Positions 35,962-47,558 of a DNA stretch of 64,000 nt are shown here, in pieces; within the stretch, counting starts at the first letter, position 1; each line of letters starts with the position of its first letter. Under the pieces are notes generated by a model that saw only the letters and a list, made by a program, of their open reading frames with translations, was not told where the DNA came from and searched no databases. The translations under genes and the position numbers were made by a program. Source of the stretch: Rhodosorus marinus (taxonomy: Eukaryota > Rhodophyta > Stylonematophyceae > Stylonematales > Stylonemataceae); NCBI GenBank assembly GCA_029953675.1, contig JAMWBK010000005.1:1984001-2048000 (forward strand), read 5' to 3'.

Positions 35962-37447
35962 ATGGGGTTCGTTGGGGTAGTTGGAATTAATAAGCGAGGA
36001 ATTTCAGGAGTAATTCAGAAGCGCCCTTTGAGAATCGTGACGGCACAAGCTGAAACTTCGCCATGGAGTGGATCCCAGGGCGACGATATGAATAATCCTG
36101 GAGCAGAGCGTTTCGTGAACGAAGCCGCCAATCAGGTGGATGATGGTGTCTTCTCTGAGGGACCTCTGCTTCCTCCGAGGTTGGTTAGAGTAGAGAAGGA
36201 GAAGAGAGAAAGTGAAAAGAGCGGTTTTTGGAGAATTATTGTTCTCGGTGGCCTCTTCTTGAGCTGGTATGCGTCTAACACGGCTTTCAATGTTTTCAAC
36301 AAGCAAGTCTTGAAGGTTTACCCATACCCCTTGACATGCACTATGGTGCAGTTCCTCGTCGGATCTATCATGATGGCGTCCTTGTGGGTGTTTAGACTTC
36401 GTCGAATACCGGTTGTCGATTGGGATTCGATCCGAACGTTGGGACTACTTTCCGCGCTTCATGCGAGTGGATTCTACCTCACCAACGCGAGTTTGGGCTC
36501 CGTTTCAATCGCCTTTACGCACACAGTGAAATCCACGGAGCCATTCTTTTCCGTAGCGTTGTCGCCGTCGCTTCTAGGCGAGGTAAGAAGCAAAACTCGC
36601 TCCGAAAATAGGCCGCCTAAAACATGATTCAAGAGGGCAGGACATCGATGTTGAATAGGGTTTTTTAACACGTATCTTACTCTCTGCAGGTACCAACGTG
36701 GGGCGTGTTGGCCACCCTGGTTCCAATCGTTTTCGGTGTGGGACTTGCCTCAGCTACGGAGGCGAGCTTTACTTGGTTTGGGTTTGTGACGGCTATGGGC
36801 TCGAATTTGTGCCTTCAAGGCCGGAATTTGATTTCCAAGCGGTTCATGAAGAAAGGAGAGAGCAGCATTGACAACGTCAATCTGTTCTCGTTGATTAGCA
36901 TTGGTGCTTTCCTTATTCTCCTGCCGATTTCATCAATTGTGGAAGGTCCTGCCGCTGTTTCGGCGATCAGCGCACTGAACGTGCCTTTCCGGACCCTTGT
37001 GGAGTGAGTACAGCAGACTACCCAACGCAGGCAGTCAACCGCGACCTCGGCAGACCGCCTGACCCGTCTTTCGAAAACATAGCAACGTCCAGCCCGTCGG
37101 CTGACACGCTGCCTACCTTGTCTCGTAATCGCAGGAAACTGTTCTACGGAGGATTCTTTCGCTGCGTAGATGTGCTGACCTCATATATGATCTTGAAGCA
37201 AGTTTCGCCGGTGACCCATTCGGTTGGGAACTGTGTGAAGAGAGCTATTGTTATTACTTCCTCAGTGATCCTGTTCAGGACCGCGATTTCTCCGGTGAAC
37301 ATTTTCGGTACTTCGTTGGCGCTATTGGGCGTCCTCGTGTATTCCCTTGTGGTTGTTGGCTGCAAGCAGAATAAGTTTGGACCTGACAGCCCACTGTGCA
37401 GACCTGTTTACGAGGAGCTCGACTTGGTGGAGGGCGCCGGTATCTAA
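35962..37447 (+). CDS. Plastid triose-phosphate/phosphate translocator family
   Basis: Sugar-phosphate/phosphate antiporter of the plastid envelope (TPT/PPT/GPT family). Exons 35962-36582, 36690-37003 and 37135-37447 join in frame to 415 residues. Residues 1-95 are a transit peptide plus acidic linker. Then come about eight to ten membrane spans, beginning [17 protein letters not shown], with the family signatures [15 protein letters not shown] and [12 protein letters not shown] near the substrate site, and a C-terminal [14 protein letters not shown] carrying the conserved Lys-Arg. The Lys-Arg of the last motif and the first Lys (STEPFF block) match phosphate-binding residues of the family. 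Which sugar phosphate is moved cannot be told. Tail-to-tail with the BAR-like gene, 1 kb apart. Confidence 0.93.
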
Positions 37448-38406
37448 TGGAGGGGGGCAGAGCCAGACATCCTGAAAGTGCGAGCGTGGATGTTGTAGCC
37501 CCGTGAAAATAGCGAGAAGTCCCACTTTCGAGCGAACGCTGTTGAGCGGCCCCATGCACAGGTTTTGTTAACTGATGAATCTCGATTCATTGCAAAGACT
37601 AACAGTCGAAAAAGCGGAATAAAGAAGGCCAAAGATTCGACATTTAAGGGGCAGAGCTTGGACCAAGCCTCACCGGGGCTTTCACGTGTCTTGAGCTTGG
37701 ACAGCCCGTTGCCTGTAGACCATGTCTTTAAACTGGCTTTCATGAAGATGCGTAGCAACGCGTGCTTCACCCGAAGAAGGAATTCTGGCCAGCTTCAAGT
37801 TCCAGTCAAGGCTTTTCCGATATCGACCGCACAGAAGCGGTCAAGACCTATGAACCTTGCTGGCTCTCCAAAATACTAGCCTCGTCCGGTGGACCCCGCT
37901 GCCAGACCTATGTCTGCCCGGTTAGCTGATTTCTCCAAACGACTCACAAATCAAGCCCAAATACGTCATCACTTCCACCCCCTTGTGGGTTGCCACCTCC
38001 TTGACCATCACCGTCCAGCTTATTTACGTCAGTTGAACCTGAAGGAGCGCCTTATACATACGACAAAGATCCAAAACGTCGATTGAGTATCGTCACCGTC
38101 GAGGAGCAAGGCACCCGGACCTACTCCATTTGAGCTAGGACTAGGTCAAGTCGGTTTTAGCTAAGGATAAAAGTTGGCGAGGTTGGGCAAGCTCACCATT
38201 ACCTCCTCCGTCTATGTTTTCCCAACAATAGGTTTCCAGTGGGTCAGCGGACAAACAAGAAAGCCCCAGATAGGTACGGTCAGAAGGGGTAGATTCCTGT
38301 TGCTATTTTCGACCACGTCCTGCAGGTGAAGAATACACTCTCTACCTTACCGAACGCTAGATTGACGTTGGCCATTCCATCGTCATCATATTTTTGTCCA
38401 AAAGGA
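37448..38406. other. Convergent spacer
   Basis: Near-average base composition. A 104-codon plus frame (37565-37879) is not recognised. No gene called. Confidence 0.4.
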
Positions 38407-40026
38407 TTACTGTCTGGTGAGCCACCCCCTGAATCGGCCTTTGACTTGACCTTCGGCATCTGAGACGTGGCGGAGTGAAAGTTGAAGCTTTTTCAGAGTT
38501 TGGTCGACGCAGGTTTGGTCGACGTGGACGTGGAATTCGAGACTTACAGGTGCGTGTTTAGGCTGACCAAAGGGAACTTTGGGGAGAGACTCCTGCACGT
38601 GCTGAGGGAGAGTGTCGTTCATTTCAGCTTCTTTCTTCGCTTCCTCAACGTTCTTGGATACTGCAGAACGGTAAGTCCTTGCGTCGAGGGATAAAGACTT
38701 GACGTGGGGATAAAACTGATGATACGACGTGTTGACTCCCCGTATGAACTTGTTTGATGCGTAAAAGTGCGTTTCAATTTTTTGGCAAACCTCTGCTCGG
38801 AAGAATGAAATTGAGAAGTTATCAATCGTCAATTGGGGTTCCATACACACAAAAGTAACACATTTCGCTTTCGCGTTCGCCTTCCACTCCGCCGAAGGTG
38901 TAGAAAATAGTCTGCATACCTTCTCTGTACTGCTTTTCGAAGTGCAGCGAAGCCTCTGTCAAGCGATCAGAATACTCTTCATACCTTGCGCGGGCGTCTT
39001 CAACTCGATCAAGAGTCTGACGGGATGGTTCGTTGCCACCAGCGCACTCCCTTTCATAGTCGATCATTGCGTCCTGAATCAGTTGACGATAAATACCAGA
39101 TGTTTAGGAGTCGCCATAAGCAAATACCAGCCTCGCTTTCAGGATACTTTTGAAAGTTTTGAAGCTGAAGCACTAGGTCGACCGTGGTACCAGTATGAAA
39201 AGACGCTGAACAGCAACTCACCGAGTACTGAGTTCTGACGTGCTTGTACTCATCTTTCCGAACTTGAATTTGCTTAACCCGTTTCTCCTCTTCGCTGGTA
39301 CCCAGAGTGAGAGGCGTTTTGATTGAGTCCATCAGTGATTGGACATACGTATCTCGAGCAGTTTTCAAGTTGGTGACAAACCCGCTCGCCTGAAAATGGG
39401 AACGAGCTGATTGAGACTATCGACTGGGTAGGGATAGCTGGAATCAGTGGTGAGTGGCGTACTGCCTCATCCATTTCATGGATAGCCGCCTTTTCCTCCC
39501 CGTCGTAAATTCTAATGAACTCTTCCTTCTCCTCATCCCACTCCCGGGTACCCATTTCCTCCTTCCAAACATCCAACATCAACTCGTTAAGCGTTGTTGC
39601 AGTTTCTATCAAGTGGTTCAGCTGATTTTTCAATTTCTCCGATTTCTGAGAAACGTTGTGTTTGTTCTTATTAATCTTCTCGATCCTATTCAGGTAGAAA
39701 CAACACGACGCATAAACCAGCGCAATTGTCAAAGCAGACAGCAACGTCGTGTTCGTTCAGTTCAACCTCCTGACCAAGCCACTCAAGCCCAACTTCCTTG
39801 AACAGAGGGCGGCAAAAAAATGGAGAGCCACGAACCGTTTACTGATATAGTCCACCCTCGGATTCTTCGTTAACGTGGTCCTTTTTCCAATCTTGTTGAG
39901 CACTCGCTGCTTTGCCTTCGCGTAGTATCCACCAATCTTTCCTCCCTTTCCGCCTCCACTTTTTCCAGTAGATGCAGACAACCTGTCATCGTCGCTTCCA
40001 TAATCAACTACTTCCCTTTCAGACAT
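38407..40026 (-). CDS. BAR-domain-like coiled-coil protein
   Basis: Intron-containing gene of about four to six exons; joins not fully resolved. Exon 1 (from 40026) encodes an acidic-then-Gly/Lys-rich leader (SDDDRLSASTGKSGGGKGGK) and a basic helix (YYAKAKQRVLNKIGKRT). Following exons (about 39715-39450, 39390-39220, 39075-38870, 38850-38700) are almost wholly helical and charged: EKINKNKHNVSQKSEKLKNQ, EEKRVKQIQVRKDEYK, RVEDARARYEEYSDRL. It closes with EVCQKIETHFYASNKFIRG, which looks like the third helix of AH/BAR domains (ASAP, sorting nexins). Such proteins bend or sense membranes. The C-terminal part after about 38690 is uncertain, and the stop at 38407 follows a frame that may be intronic. 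Function inferred from helix pattern only. Confidence 0.5.
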
Positions 40027-40680
40027 CCTGATCTCTTATCCAAAACCACAAGAAAGCAGTATACCTATACCCTTTCAAACAAACACTTTAAACAACTAAA
40101 ACAGAAACAACTAAAAACCAAAAAAACAAACATATCCTTGTCTGCTCACACACTTCCAAATGAGTAGTCTCAACCCAACTAGTCACCCTGCCTGTCACCC
40201 TCAAGTCAAACAAAATGCGATATATTCGAATTTCCATCTCAAAGAGCGATTCCACGGAATAAATTGCGGATCGTATCAAATTTGGTCCGAGCCAAACTCA
40301 ACCCTCGAAAAAATAGTAAAGTAATAAAATTTACATGGAAATATCTTGGATGGTTAACGACCGTCATCATATGGATGTTGGAGAGAGCGAGAGACGTTTG
40401 CGCTGGATAGCCTGACGACTGACTTTCACTAGGGTGTTAAAAGTTTCAAGCTCATTCTGATCGCATCCAACGACGCTTGGGAGAGGTCTGCTCTTGTAGA
40501 CGTAGAATCTGTTGGTGTTCTTCGATGGCGAGTCTTTGCTGTGAATCAAGATTCATCGGGTTAACAAAACCTGCCGCTCAACGTAGTTGGTTCAAAATTA
40601 GGAACCTTTCTCTTCAACGCCTAGACAGCGTCAATCGTCTCAACAAGTGTTAAGGCTCTGCCTGAAAAACCGAGAACACT

Positions 40681-40734
40681 ACAGCGGGCACCCCCTAAAA
40701 CACTGTCTGGAGTGTTTTAGGGGGTGCCCCCTGT
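40681..40734. repeat. Inverted repeat, 23-bp arms, 8-base loop
   Basis: The left arm (40681-40703) and right arm (40712-40734) pair over 23 bases with one mismatch; the inner 18 pairs are perfect (GGGCACCCCCTAAAACAC). The arms are GC-rich, so the hairpin would be very stable as RNA or as a DNA cruciform. No adjoining T-run. Confidence 0.9.
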
Positions 40735-41298
40735 ACCGTTTGCCGAAACACATAAACACCCAGCCTGACTATCCTCGAGGTTCTCTGTTTTACGTTTCTG
40801 GATGCTCTCGTTTAGGTGATTGCTCAGGTTGGTTTAGATGAACGTCTTTGCCCCACTGGAATTCGACCAAAATTCATCTCCCGACGAACCCTCAGCCTCC
40901 TTCACGCTGAGCAGATATAAGACAACTATCTTATCCGCTCTGGCCCACAATCACGTTCTCTGACTGTGTGGGCAACATCAGGTCTCCTGCTCACGTCCAC
41001 ACGACAGATGAAATTCCTCCAACGTTTTGTCTCAGTCAGTGCGACGTCTAGACCTAGACAAGACATTATCCTCGCCATGTAAGAGCAACTAGTTTCCGCT
41101 ACGAGGGACGACAAGCACTGTTTTGCGGTTGTTGTTCTAAATCATCGTCGTGATTGATGTGCAAACGTTATTCATACGTAGCATCCCTGAGGGAGCATGG
41201 AGGGAGACCCCGATGAGTGTCGCGTCCAACAATAAAGCAGCGTTAGAACGCCAGAGTGTCAAGGACAGCTCCGCGAGGAGGTTGTCAAGACCTCCGGG

Positions 41299-41487
41299 AC
41301 AATTTTACTAAAGACACGGCAAGGCCAGCGAGAAGCAACACTGTCTAAACGTCCAAAGCAGAAACCGATGAGACAAAGGTAGGGTAAGGTGGCCATTTTA
41401 CTAAAGCACATCAAAGCCACCGGGAAGCAACACGGTCTAAAAGACCAAAGCACTCGATAATGAACATTAGAAACCGATGAGACAGCG
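41299..41487. repeat. Imperfect direct duplication, about 93-bp unit
   Basis: Two neighbouring copies share ATTTTACTAAAG, GAAGCAACAC, GGTCTAAA-like, CCAAAGCA and GAAACCGATGAGACA in the same order, at about 41299 and 41394. The second has an insert near 41455. Old tandem duplication. Confidence 0.7.
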
Positions 41488-41997
41488 CCAAGTACCAAAA
41501 GGTTTGATCAGTCATTGCCTCACCGTATTTGAGACTCGTTCTAATAATACCTCTGGAACTGGAACTTCTACGTACTTCTTCCATCAAAACGACACTGTTT
41601 TTGATGTTTCTCCTGAACCGGCGGCTTTTTAGGGGAATCTGTTCGTTTTCTAAGCATTGGATTGGGGGAATTTCGGGTTGATTTTCTTCTCAGTTTCCAG
41701 TTGGTTTTGCATAACAATTGTCTTCGATAGAATTCGGCAAAAAAGTTTTTGAAAAATGGAGTTTTCTCGTTGGCGGGGGAAATAGTCGGTGGGCCTTTTT
41801 CTGCCTATCAGGGTGGTTGGGACCTGCAGAAGGAGAGCAATGTGGCAGATAGCGATGAGAAAGTTAGAAGGATCTTAGATGTGTCAGATGGAGATGCGAA
41901 ACGTCCCGGACTTTTTTGCGAGTATTGATGACATGTGTTTGGAGAGAGATTTTCACGCTGGGTGAGGAGTAAATCTTTGTACCACGGGCGTGTGACA

Positions 41998-44452
41998 ATG
42001 CCCTTAAATTACGAGAGAATGTTGAGGAAACTGTGGCCTGCTCGGAGCGGGTCCAGCGGCCGTCAGCGCTTTTTGGGGGGAGCGAAGAAGCGCCAGGGCG
42101 TTAGAATAAGCTGTTCCTACAGGATTCTTCTGATTTGCTTCCTTTTTTGCACGGGTTTCACTTGGCTCCATCTATGGATTCGTCCGAGTAAGCTGGAACC
42201 TTGCAGCACGGGTCGGCAGGTCCACAGTCTAGAAAATTTCAACGTGTTCAACTTTCTCTAACCACAGTGTTCTGGCGCGTTATTTTCTTTGAGGCACCGT
42301 ATTGGGCAAAGCTGAAACAATCGCTTCAAACTCGCGCGAGAAGAACACGGATGCGGACAAAATCATTCAGGTCGGAAACAGCCTCCGAGCAGGTTGCGGT
42401 GTCGTCCGGATTTTCGAATCAATCTGACCTTTATCATGGTGGTTACAAAACTCAGGAACTCCTGGAATACGATTCATACGAGCCGGTCAATATATCAGCA
42501 GACTGGAGGCTCCCGTTTAGCCCTGTTGTATCTAGCGTTCGACCGGATGTTGACCAATTTAAGGGTGTGAAAAAGGTAGCATACGCAAGAGTACCCTGCA
42601 TTTTCTGCAGTTCGTCAGGCCGTGCTTGAGTTCTTCCCTCTCCACCCTTCTCACTACCGCCGATCTCGTCCCTTAGCTTCTCCTTCTCGATGTAAACGTG
42701 ACGGCGCTGAACAGCGAACTCTGGAAGACCAACGTCTCGACTTTGAAAACCATGAACTCTCGAGTGCTCGCGGAAGTAGGACCTGTATGTGCCGCAGGCA
42801 AACGACGTGTTCATGATTACAGCCGACTACAGAAGCCCGAAGTTTGCGAAATGTACCTTGGGACGGAGAAGGTCGGATCCATAAGCGGACCGGCGTGTGA
42901 TCAGCTTTTCGTTGATGAATTGGAGAGTGTGTTCGGAGAGGGTTACTTTCTGAAAAGAAACAACTGGGAGGACTTGAGGCGCGATGGGGTAAAATGGAGA
43001 AAGCCATCAGTGCTTGTTCCGAAGTATAAATGGCTTTACAACATATGTCACTTTGGACGTGTTTCTCTTTTTCTCCTGCACGTGCACTGGAACCATGAGC
43101 GTTACGGCCTCTTTCGTCCGGAGGAGTCCTTTTTTCTATCAAACACGGTAAGAAACGCGTCTTCTACAGTGAACGGAACGGAATTTGGCACAGCCCGTTC
43201 GAGCTGTTTGTTGAAACTTGCGGTGCCTTGCTACAGGCCGATAAAACGGCCTGGCATCATGGAATGCTCCAGGTAATCAATGAGCGGCTCGCGCCCGTAT
43301 ACCGAGTGGGCACGGAAGTAACTAATTTAGCACCTTTGTGCTTCGAAAAAGCCGTTCTCCTCGGAGGTGAAGGGCAGCCGTGGGCAATGCAGTTCCTGAA
43401 TGATACCGAGGTTATTAAGGACTTTGAGAAAAGACTGGACGTTCATGTGCCGAGGTTACCGATCGGTTTGCATACTGGCACAAAGCAAACCTCTGCGGTA
43501 TCGATGTCCGGGAAGCTAATGCCAAGATTACCTTTTCTCAGATGCGCTCCGCGCTCGCAGGCTTGTTTTCTCGGCGCTGGGTATGGCACATACGTTGCCA
43601 ATCACAACCCCGGGTAGTGGACTAGTGTCGCTTCCCGTTCCTCCGAAGAAGGTGGCCAGAGTTCACCGTAAGGAAACGAACGCCCGTCACCTGGTACCGG
43701 AAACCTCGGACGTGGTCAATTCCGCTCTTAAGAGATCGGCCGAAAATCACGGCTTTGACGTTGTTGACATTAATTTTGACGAGAAAACATTCACCGAACA
43801 GGTGGGGGATTACACCTACGTTCCGGCTCAAAAATGGTCCATCGACGATTCTCTAAACTGACTCCACGTACCGGATGACTCTGGAACAGCTCCACCTCGT
43901 TTCCGACATAGGTTTCATTCTCGGCGTGCACGGTGCCAATTTCCAGAATACCATTTTCGCACCACCTGGATCCACGTTGATGGAGTTTTTCACTTTTAAA
44001 TACGTGGTAAGCAACCGCGTTCTTGTTAGTCTACCCTCTTGCTGCGCGTACATGACCATCTCTCAACGCACTTGTTTGATCGTTAGTTTCCGTATTATCT
44101 GGCAGGCGGCAATTCTGGCCTTCGTTACACCAGCGTAGTCCAGAATCATGACACTGAAGGAAAAGGAGCTTGTCCGTTCACCAAGGCCACGACGAACTGG
44201 GAGACCAAATGCTTCCACTACTATCGTGCTGCGCCTGTGCGCATCGCTGAGGAAGACCTACCCTCGCTAAGGAAGAAAATTTATAGGTCCGTGCGGTACA
44301 TCAGCTCCCTTCACGAACTTGGCGACACCGTGACCTACAAAGTTCAAGGACGTTGGCTCGTGATGGTGGAGGAAGAGCGGGTTCGCCAAATGATCTCAGT
44401 CGAGGAAGACGTGGATATGGAGGATGAATCCGAAGACGAGCATGTCCAGTGA
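41998..44452 (+). CDS. GT61-family glycosyltransferase, type II membrane
   Basis: Second GT61 gene of the window. The first in-frame ATG (41998) gives a 42-residue basic leader, then one membrane span ([20 protein letters not shown]), as in Golgi enzymes. Exon 1 ends at 42187, exon 2 is 42268-42575, and exon 3 starts at 42677 and runs to about 43147. Later exons carry [23 protein letters not shown] (GT61 Cys-Phe segment), [17 protein letters not shown] and the clear core [24 protein letters not shown] with LMEFF. The HGA core that the first GT61 lacks is intact here. The last exon (about 44105-44452) ends in a very acidic tail ([16 protein letters not shown]), which is odd for a lumenal domain. 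Joins after 43147 are only approximate. Substrate unknown; xylosyl- or GlcNAc-transfer is usual in the family. Confidence 0.72.
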
Positions 44453-45072
44453 GGAGCAGGCAATAATTTACTAATTTCAATTTTGGGCACGATGCCCGCT
44501 CAAACTTGCTTCGCAAAAGTTATTAAAGCCCATCTACTATAATAGCTATTCACGTCGAACCGACATGGCAGTGAGCTAGCTGTCATGTTCGGTCAGCAAA
44601 GGTCCTCAAAAGTCCTCTATGCAAGCGTCTGTACGATTTCGAGTTGGCGGCAAAGCGTTGTCGAGCTTTCGCCTCTGAATGTGATCACGACTGTGAATCA
44701 GTTGCGTTGTGGTGCAAATGCCATGAGAAAACGTTTTAGTGAAGTCCGTTCAGGAGTTTCAGCTCAAACCGATCCCTCCACGCAGCGAGCAGCTCACGGA
44801 CAGGGAGAACGTGATATTTGAGCTCGCGGCCTACACAGCTCACCACTGGTGTTGCCTCTACGGCAGAGCTTAAGATACCCCCTAGCTTTTGCTTTTAGAC
44901 CTCAGCTGAACTCGGGACACACCAGATGTTGGGTTTGAGGGACAAACTAATGTCATACAATCGAAGTGGAGAGGAAAAACGAATGCCATTAACGAAAGCC
45001 GTCCGGACTCTCCACAGGCTGTGAAATGGACGTCCAAGGAGTTATTGAGACCGGTGTAGAAACTGCTTCGTG
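44453..45072. other. Spacer between GT61 and FAM98
   Basis: Short frames only; nothing recognised. Confidence 0.4.
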
Positions 45073-46225
45073 ATGCAGCACCAAGTGCTAGTGGAGAACG
45101 CTGACGCGTGGGATATTCTCGGCGGGGATTTGTTTCGATTTGGGTGAGGATTCGGCCTCAATCCGCTGTTCACGGAGAAGTCCGCTGGTTTGTCCCTTGT
45201 CAGTTCGGTTTTCCCGTTTCGGGAAGGAAGAGTCTTGACATTCTTGTATATGAAACTGCAGGTTTATAGCTGAAGATACGATACTGGAGAATTTAGCGTC
45301 CAAGAGAAAGACTCTGGATGTTGCAAGGCTTTTGTTAAACGCCCTCGGCAGCGAGAGAGACAATCCCGTGGAAGCAGTTCGACGACTTGGACTGAAAAAA
45401 CCCTCAGCTCAGACATCGAATGATCGGCTCGTTCTCCTAAGATTTCTCGTGACGGAATTTCAGCTCAAAAAATGTTGCTTCCAGGTATGTGATCCGAGCA
45501 AACACAACTTACATGCTGAAGTGTGTGGGGCTGATTCGATCGCCGATCTTACACATTGATTCGCCTCTCCATAGTCTCGGAAACAGCAACTTCCAGAGCT
45601 TAGGTACGATCTTGAGAGTATTTCAGATTCTCTAGGTCTCAAACTCGAAAAGTCCGAAGATGACCTGCTCCGGAACTGTATCCGAACGATACAGGAGCAA
45701 GGTATTGACAAGTGGCGTTGTGAGCTGCTTTTAAGTACTTTCGACATTAGCATTCAAGAGGTTTGTTACCTGGTTCCAGAGGTTCCTTGATATCCCGCCT
45801 CGGGACTCCAGCGTCTCTACCGTCGTGTAAACTTGCCCTTCCCCATTGCACGTTCGTAGGTGGAAGCTACTACAGGCTTTATGGAATTTGTGAGCGACAG
45901 TAGGCGTGAGTTCTGGCGCAGGGGGGAAATTCTGTTTCAACGCTTTGATGCGACACTTGACGCATTCATCAGCACACCAAAGAAGCACAGAAAAACTGCG
46001 GGAAAGCATCTACTGAGTACAATCACACAGCAACGTATGAGGGTTAGAAACCTGAGGCCGGTATCTGTTTACGAAGCGTTTGCTTCGACTACCGATTCCC
46101 TTGACGTCGTTGTCTCAGGGAAAGCAAATCAATCTCATAAGTCAACACCGAAGTCGTTTCTGATGGGCCCAGTTCCTGACCGTGGAGGAAGACACTCTGC
46201 GCGCACAGATGCATCCAAAACTTGA
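45073..46225 (+). CDS. FAM98: FAM98-family protein
   Basis: Homologue of FAM98A/B/C. In animals FAM98B is a part of the tRNA-splicing ligase complex (RTCB, DDX1, CGI-99, Ashwin). Exons 45073-45143, 45262-45484, 45575-45760 and 45860-46225 join in frame to 281 residues. Recognition rests on the C-terminal signature FLMGPVPDRGGR, almost word for word the FAM98 motif, on the preceding RFDATLDAF helix with a Lys-rich stretch (TPKKHRKTAGK), and on the helical N-terminal half (LLLNALGS, LVLLRFLVTEFQ). The Gly/Arg-rich RGG tail of animal FAM98 is missing; the protein stops 9 residues after the motif. The start is the ATG that gives MQHQVLVENADAWDIL; no closer upstream ATG in frame was found. Confidence 0.8.
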
Positions 46226-47558
46226 GGACACCCGTCGTACATTCCCAGTCAACATGTTGGCGAATTAGGTGAATGTCTCGGGCCATACCAAGCCGATGTT
46301 ATACACAAATCGTTGAGCTCGAAACCGATGGACACAAGGCAAGGATCCCGCACGATAGTTGCATCATAGCTTCAGCCAAAACAAATCAAAGTAGGTTGAG
46401 CAAAAAAATCTACCTTCCAGTTTCAATATTTGAATGCTTCTCTAATGTTTGACATCCTCTTTTGGACCACGTCACTGTCAGAAACGTGAGCTGTGCAGTC
46501 CATAGGACCTCACTACATCCCATCTGACGAAAGCACCTCAGTTATTCCTGTGAGAATCTGTTGATTGGCAAACGTCCAGGATCACTTCAAGTCGCTGCTC
46601 CTCGCAACACAACCGCTTGCTCTCGTAAGTGGGAGAGCGAATTCTGAGGCAGAAATCCTTCCGCATGAGTCTACCGTCATCACTCCATTCCTGCACGTTC
46701 CGAAGAACGGCGCTGCTACTAATGTGCACGGAGCTCTGCTACATTCTCTCGATGGTCTCTACAGCCTAAGCCACTCAGGGAGAGCGCAGCCGCTTAGCCC
46801 CGACCCTTATAGAAGCGCGTTATTTTTCTAAGATCTTTCGGTATAGAAATCATTGCAAAAGCACTTCTTGCGGCAATCGCTCCGACCTTGCCTCTTCAGA
46901 GCTGCCGGTCGACAAAAAAAACACAGGACAATAAATCGCTCTTGGCTCTCAGCACTCGATCTCACCCACAGCTATAGCGAAGCAAGCATCCTGACACAGG
47001 CAGAAGACTTGTCCTCAGCATCCTCTAATCTACTCATAAAAACTGGTGTTCTCTCGTAGACTCTAAGCCACCGAACGCAGCAAGCCGCATCAGACTCCTC
47101 TAACCTACCACAGCGCTCTTCCCCCAGAGTGTACGCCGCTAAGCACTCAGCACAATGGCTCTCTAAGAGTCATTTAAGTGTCAAGAGCATATCAATCGTT
47201 TTCGTACTATATATCATTTTATTTATATGTTAGGACGAAATAAAAACAGTTGATTGAATTAATGAGTGACTATTAAGGATTAGTCTTCTTATTGATGATG
47301 GAGATTTTTGGTAGGGCAATATTAGGGCGAAAGGGCTATGGCATCAGGGCTGCCGGGGTGAGGACAGGTTGTAGGGATGAGAGTTTTTCTTGACTTATAG
47401 CTCGAATCTTCTATCTGGTCTGCATGGAAGAAGGAGCAAAGATCATGAAGGCGTTGCGTCCGACGGGTTGAAGGTGTGCTGTGCGCTTTCGGTTTGAGTA
47501 GGCTTTGGAATGTGTTCGTGCATTGTGAATCTTTTTTAGGTGTCTCGGACATTTAACC
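46226..47558. other. Gene-free region before WS/DGAT
   Basis: Short frames only. The last 270 bases turn G-rich on plus ahead of the acyltransferase start. Confidence 0.45.

Larger units (their letters stand above)
40027..41997. other. 2-kb divergent region with hairpin and duplication
   Basis: Upstream of both the BAR-like gene and the second GT61 gene. Plus strand is C/A-rich at 40030-40220 and G/T-rich at 41590-41940. It holds a strong hairpin and an imperfect 93-bp duplication. No gene recognised. Confidence 0.5.
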
